Origin: Candidatus Liptonbacteria bacterium RIFCSPLOWO2_01_FULL_53_13
Lineage (GTDB): Bacteria > Patescibacteriota > Minisyncoccia > UBA6257 > 2-01-FULL-56-20
Direction: 5' to 3'
DNA: 8,607 bases
Assembly (NCBI GenBank): GCA_001818895.1
Contig: MHLB01000043.1
Location: 882 to 9,488 of the forward strand
Below, piece after piece: positions 5,711-8,607 of the stretch (its first letter is position 1; every line of letters starts with the position of its first letter). The notes under the pieces were generated by a model. That model searched no databases. It saw only the letters and a program-made list of their open reading frames with translations, and was not told the origin of the DNA. Both the position numbers and the translations under genes were made by a program.

Positions 5711-5746
5711 CTTATACCCCTTATTCGGGCGAATAAGGGGTATAAG
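5711..5746. repeat. 17-bp perfect inverted repeat (long hairpin)
   Basis: The arm CTTATACCCCTTATTCG and its exact reverse complement are separated by GG. It lies in the divergent intergenic region. Neither side ends in a T-run, so it does not look like a standard terminator. It could form a cruciform or a stable RNA hairpin. Confidence 0.75.
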
Positions 5747-5770
5747 AAAACCTCGCACTGCTCCCGTGCA

Positions 5771-5802
5771 GCTTGCTCCGAGGCGGAGCTTCGCGGGGTC
5801 TT
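5771..5802 (+). repeat. REP-like GC-rich repeat, copy 2
   Basis: This begins GCTTGCTCCGAGGCGGAGCT and contains a hairpin GCTCCG-AGG-CGGAGC (5775-5789). It is similar to 5119-5152 in the same orientation. In copy 1 the hairpin has a mismatch. The two copies flank the 5186-5608 gene. Confidence 0.55.
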
Positions 5803-5872
5803 AGCCGTTCTTTAGCTTGGTACGAAACGTCGAAGAATCTTATGTGCATCTGAATTTATACAATAGGCGCCC

Positions 5873-5902
5873 ATGTTATGATGTACTAGTACATCATAAC
5901 AT
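5873..5902. repeat. Perfect 30-nt palindrome, copy 2
   Basis: The arm is ATGTTATGATGTACT followed by its exact reverse complement. The inner 28 nt are identical to copy 1, while the outermost base pairs differ (AT here, CT/AG in copy 1) but still pair. It ends 35 nt before the -35 of cysS, so it could act as an operator there. Confidence 0.8.
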
Positions 5903-5937
5903 CACAAAAACTTAATTTGTGGTTCATTCTCCCCGCT

Positions 5938-5967
5938 TTGTCTTTCCCTGCCCTTCCCGTGTACAAT
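5938..5967 (+). promoter_or_regulatory. Promoter of cysS-dnaB, leaderless
   Basis: TTGTCT (5938-5943), an 18-nt spacer and TACAAT (5962-5967, 5 of 6 consensus). The cysS ATG begins 7 nt after the -10, so the predicted transcription start is the A of the ATG. No SD is present upstream. Confidence 0.6.
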
Positions 5968-5973
5968 AGAACA

Positions 5974-7413
5974 ATGCTCCGCCTCTATAACACCCTCGGG
6001 CGCAAACTGGAAATCTTCAAGCCCCTGAAGAAAACATCGGTGGGGCTCTATACCTGCGGGCCGACGGTCTACAACTATGCGCACATCGGGAATCTGCGCA
6101 CATACGTGTTTGAAGACATCCTTGAGCGCGTGCTTAAGGCGGACGGCTATCGCGTGAAGCGCGTGATGAATATCACGGACGTCGGCCACCTCACAAGCGA
6201 TGCCGACGAAGGGGAAGACAAGCTGGAGAAGGGCGCGAAGCGGGAAAACAAGTCCGTGCTTGAAATTGCGAAATTTTATACGGAGGCATTTTTGTCCGAC
6301 ATCCGCGCATTGAATATCGCGGTGCCGAAAATTCTCGCTCCCGCGACGCAATTCATTCCCGACCAAGTCGCGCTCGTGGAACAACTTATGAAAAAAGGAG
6401 TTGCGTACGAAACTTCAACGGCGGTGTATTTTGACGTCACGAAATTCAAGGCATACGGCAAGCTTGCAGGCCAATCGCTCAAGGACAAGATGACGGCGGC
6501 GCGCAAAGAAGTCGTTACCGACCCCGCGAAGCGCAACCCCGCCGATTTTGCGCTGTGGTTCAAGCGCGTAGGAAAATTCGCGAATCATATGCTCCACTGG
6601 CCGTCGCCGTGGGGCGAGGGTTTCCCGGGATGGCACGTGGAATGCTCGGCAATCGGGAAACATTTCTTAGGACAGCCGTTTGATATACACACCGGAGGCG
6701 TAGACCACATCGGCACGCACCATACGAACGAAATCGCGCAATCCCAAGCCGCATACGGCGTTCCGCTTGCGCGCTATTGGATGCACGGAGAATTTCTTCT
6801 GGTGGAGCGCGGAAAAATGGCGAAGTCCGCCGGCAATTTCTACACGCTTGCCGATATCAAAGCGCGCGGCATTCCCCCGCTCGCTTTCCGCTACCTTGCG
6901 CTCGGCGCGCACTACCGCTCGCGGTTGAACTTCACGTGGGAAAGTTTGGAGGCAGCTCAAAATGGACTCCAAAATCTTTACAATAAAATTCATCAACTTT
7001 CTTGGGACTTGAAAGAACTCCGCGGCATAGACCTCGGCGGAATAGTAAATGCGAAACCATACGAAAATTTGTTTAATCGAGCCATTAACAACGACTTAAA
7101 CACTCCTATGGCGATGTCTATCATGCAAACTCTTCTGGGTGTGAACGGGATATCAATACCGGAGAAACTGACTCTTATTAAGAAATTTGACCGTGTATTG
7201 GGTTTAGATCTAGACAAGTCAATGAAATTAGTGCCCTCGAAAATCAAGAAAATCCCCAAGGAAGTGCGGGAATTGGCCAAGAAACGCGAGGAATACCGAA
7301 GAAGTAAACAGTTTATGCAGGCGGACGCCTTGCGGAAGCGGATAGGTGAGTTAGGATACACAGTTGAAGACACTCCTCAGGGATTCTCCTTATGTCCCCT
7401 TCATCAAAAATAA
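5974..7413 (+). CDS. cysS: Cysteinyl-tRNA synthetase
   Basis: 479 residues, close to the usual 460-480. This class I synthetase activates cysteine with ATP and charges tRNA-Cys in the cytoplasm. TCGPTVYNYAHIGN holds the zinc ligand C28 and the HIGH motif (37-40). HVECSA (C224) and THHTNEIAQS (H250, E254) are the other expected zinc ligands. The KMSKS loop is KMAKSAGNF (281-289), with Ala for the first Ser. The C-terminal helical region ends in the usual KRxEYRRSKQF..AD.LR.RI pattern. The ATG at 5974 gives the canonical MLRLYNTL start; a TTG at 5917 only adds residues before it and would lie upstream of the promoter. The last 22 nt overlap dnaB in another frame. From about 6950 to 7260 the gene turns visibly AT-richer than its first two thirds. 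Confidence 0.97.
   Translation: MLRLYNTLGRKLEIFKPLKKTSVGLYTCGPTVYNYAHIGNLRTYVFEDILERVLKADGYRVKRVMNITDVGHLTSDADEGEDKLEKGAKRENKSVLEIAKFYTEAFLSDIRALNIAVPKILAPATQFIPDQVALVEQLMKKGVAYETSTAVYFDVTKFKAYGKLAGQSLKDKMTAARKEVVTDPAKRNPADFALWFKRVGKFANHMLHWPSPWGEGFPGWHVECSAIGKHFLGQPFDIHTGGVDHIGTHHTNEIAQSQAAYGVPLARYWMHGEFLLVERGKMAKSAGNFYTLADIKARGIPPLAFRYLALGAHYRSRLNFTWESLEAAQNGLQNLYNKIHQLSWDLKELRGIDLGGIVNAKPYENLFNRAINNDLNTPMAMSIMQTLLGVNGISIPEKLTLIKKFDRVLGLDLDKSMKLVPSKIKKIPKEVRELAKKREEYRRSKQFMQADALRKRIGELGYTVEDTPQGFSLCPLHQK
7379..7383 (+). promoter_or_regulatory. Shine-Dalgarno-like site of dnaB
   Basis: AGGGA lies 8 nt before the ATG at 7392, inside the end of cysS. It supports the start with 22 nt overlap and contrasts with the first genes of transcripts here, which lack an SD. 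Confidence 0.55.
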
Positions 7414-8607
7414 AGTTGCCCCCGCAGAATCTCGACGCCGAGCAGGCGGTCTTGGGGAGCATTTTGATAGACAAAAACGCGGTCTTGAAAGTCGCCGACT
7501 TGCTCGTGCCGAGCGATTTTTATTCGCCGGCGCACGAACGAATTTACGAGAATGTTCTTGAGCTCTACGAAGGGCGGAAACCGATTGACATCTTGTCGCT
7601 CACGAATCATCTCAAGGCAAAAAATCTGCTTCAGGAAATCGGCGGGTCCGGCTACCTCGCGGAGCTCACGAACCAGGTGACGACCTCGTCGCACGTGGAC
7701 CACTACGCGCAGATCGTGAAAGAGAAAAAAATTCTCCGCGACCTCATCAAAGCGTCCGCCGAGATCACCGAAAACGTGTTTGACCAGAGCGGGGAATTTG
7801 AGGACCTGATAGACAATATAGAGCAGAAAATCCTCGCGATCTCGCAAAAATCGCTTCCGCAAAATTTCATTCTCATCAAGGACGAACTCAAAAACGCTTA
7901 CGAGCGCATTGAAAATCTCCACGCGCATAAGGGAGCGCTCCGCGGCGTGCCGACGGGGTTCCACGACTTGGACAATCTGCTCTCCGGCCTTCAAAAATCC
8001 GACTTGATTGTGCTCGGCGCGCGCCCCTCGCTCGGGAAGACCTCGCTTGCAATGGACATCGCCCGCCAAGCGGCGCTCAAGCACGGCGCATCGGTCGGCG
8101 TGTTCTCGCTTGAAATGTCGCGCGAGCAGGTGGTAGACCGCCTCATTGCGGCGGAGTCGGGCGTCTCGCTTTGGAAGCTCCGCACGGGGCGCATCACCGA
8201 CGATATGGAGTTCCAGCTCATTCAGTCCTGCCTGGACAAGCTCTCCGTCGCGAAACTCTATGTTGACGACACGCCGTCCCCCACCGTGCTCCAGATGCGT
8301 TCCATGGCGCGCCGGCTCCAGGTGGAGCACGGGCTTGACCTTCTCGTCATTGACTACCTCCAGCTGGTGCTCCCCCGCCGTGGCATCGACAATATGGTCC
8401 AGCAGGTTACGGAAATCTCGCGGGGGCTCAAAGCGCTTGCGCGCGAACTGAACGTGCCCGTTCTCGCGCTTTCCCAGCTTTCGCGCGCCGTTGACCAGCG
8501 CGATAACAAAACGCCGAAACTGCATGACCTGCGCGAATCGGGCGCGATTGAGCAGGACGCGGACATCGTCATGTTCATCTACCGCAAAGACCGCGAGCGC
8601 ACCGACA
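7392..8607 (+). CDS. dnaB: Replicative DNA helicase DnaB, C-terminus cut by window edge
   Basis: 405 codons are open from the ATG at 7392 to the right edge. The N-terminal domain (LPPQNLDAEQAVLGSIL, about 10-110) is the helical DnaB-N domain that contacts DnaG primase. The RecA-like motor follows: Walker A GARPSLGKTS (209-218), FSLEMS (238-243), Walker B LLVIDYLQL (317-325), LSQLSR (360-365) and DLRESGAIEQDAD (379-391). The protein forms a hexameric ring that unwinds DNA at the replication fork using ATP. Family members have about 440-470 residues, so some 40-60 are missing beyond the window. No intein interrupts the Walker A or later motifs present. Overlap with cysS and the SD-like site inside cysS indicate co-transcription and coupled translation. 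GC-rich wobble positions contrast with the restriction-modification genes. Confidence 0.97.
   Translation, partial: MSPSSKIKLPPQNLDAEQAVLGSILIDKNAVLKVADLLVPSDFYSPAHERIYENVLELYEGRKPIDILSLTNHLKAKNLLQEIGGSGYLAELTNQVTTSSHVDHYAQIVKEKKILRDLIKASAEITENVFDQSGEFEDLIDNIEQKILAISQKSLPQNFILIKDELKNAYERIENLHAHKGALRGVPTGFHDLDNLLSGLQKSDLIVLGARPSLGKTSLAMDIARQAALKHGASVGVFSLEMSREQVVDRLIAAESGVSLWKLRTGRITDDMEFQLIQSCLDKLSVAKLYVDDTPSPTVLQMRSMARRLQVEHGLDLLVIDYLQLVLPRRGIDNMVQQVTEISRGLKALARELNVPVLALSQLSRAVDQRDNKTPKLHDLRESGAIEQDADIVMFIYRKDRERTD

Noticed and set aside
5917..5973. TTG extension of cysS by 19 codons
   Set aside because: It would precede the TACAAT -10 box, and the added residues do not belong to the CysRS N-terminus; the ATG at 5974 matches the family start.
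7404..8525. Long minus-strand open frame (373 codons) opposite dnaB
   Set aside because: The plus strand encodes all DnaB motifs; the antisense frame is Arg/Glu/Val-rich with no recognisable domain, typical of a shadow in GC-rich codons.
1..8607. CRISPR arrays, tRNA or rRNA genes
   Set aside because: No regularly spaced direct repeats, no GGTTCRA-type T-loops in a cloverleaf context and no rRNA-like sequence were seen by eye.

Overview
The window suggests a small-genome bacterium, most likely a Patescibacteria/CPR lineage such as Parcubacteria. This is inferred from compact genes, leaderless-looking promoters, a two-copy small single-TM protein family and many short palindromes. No rRNA, tRNA or marker-protein search could be run, so taxonomy is tentative.

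Layout. Everything from 1 to 5608 reads on the minus strand; cysS and dnaB (5974 to the right edge) read on the plus strand, with a divergent intergenic region at 5609-5973. From right to left on the minus strand: (a) a small membrane-anchored protein (5186-5608); (b) a repeat-rich gap (4764-5185) holding the promoter and leader of the next gene; (c) a NYN/PIN-like nuclease (4014-4763); (d) a two-gene restriction-modification operon, with a beta-class DNA methyltransferase (2711-3892) followed after 4 nt by a PD-(D/E)XK endonuclease (1936-2706); (e) a paralogue of the small membrane protein (1353-1823); (f) a secreted zinc phospholipase C/P1-nuclease-like protein running off the left edge (1343 to 1). 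On the plus strand, cysteinyl-tRNA synthetase overlaps the start of the replicative helicase dnaB, which runs off the right edge.

Most interesting system. The methyltransferase carries about 100 extra C-terminal residues with the R / S-x-T / (D)xE signature order of an ADP-ribosyltransferase fold. Its neighbours are a restriction endonuclease and a NYN RNase, and all three genes are visibly AT-rich compared with cysS/dnaB. They lie between two paralogous genes that share near-identical promoter regions. This looks like an acquired defence cassette with an unusual methyltransferase-ART fusion.

Regulatory texture. Several first genes have a -10 box only 6-9 nt before the ATG and no Shine-Dalgarno, which implies leaderless mRNAs. 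The operon-internal dnaB has an SD-like AGGGA. DnaA-box-like TTATNCACA motifs sit upstream of three minus-strand promoters. Two copies of one perfect 28-nt palindrome core, a 17-bp hairpin and two REP-like repeats surround the 5186-5608 gene. A 15-bp hairpin lies in the predicted leader of the NYN gene.
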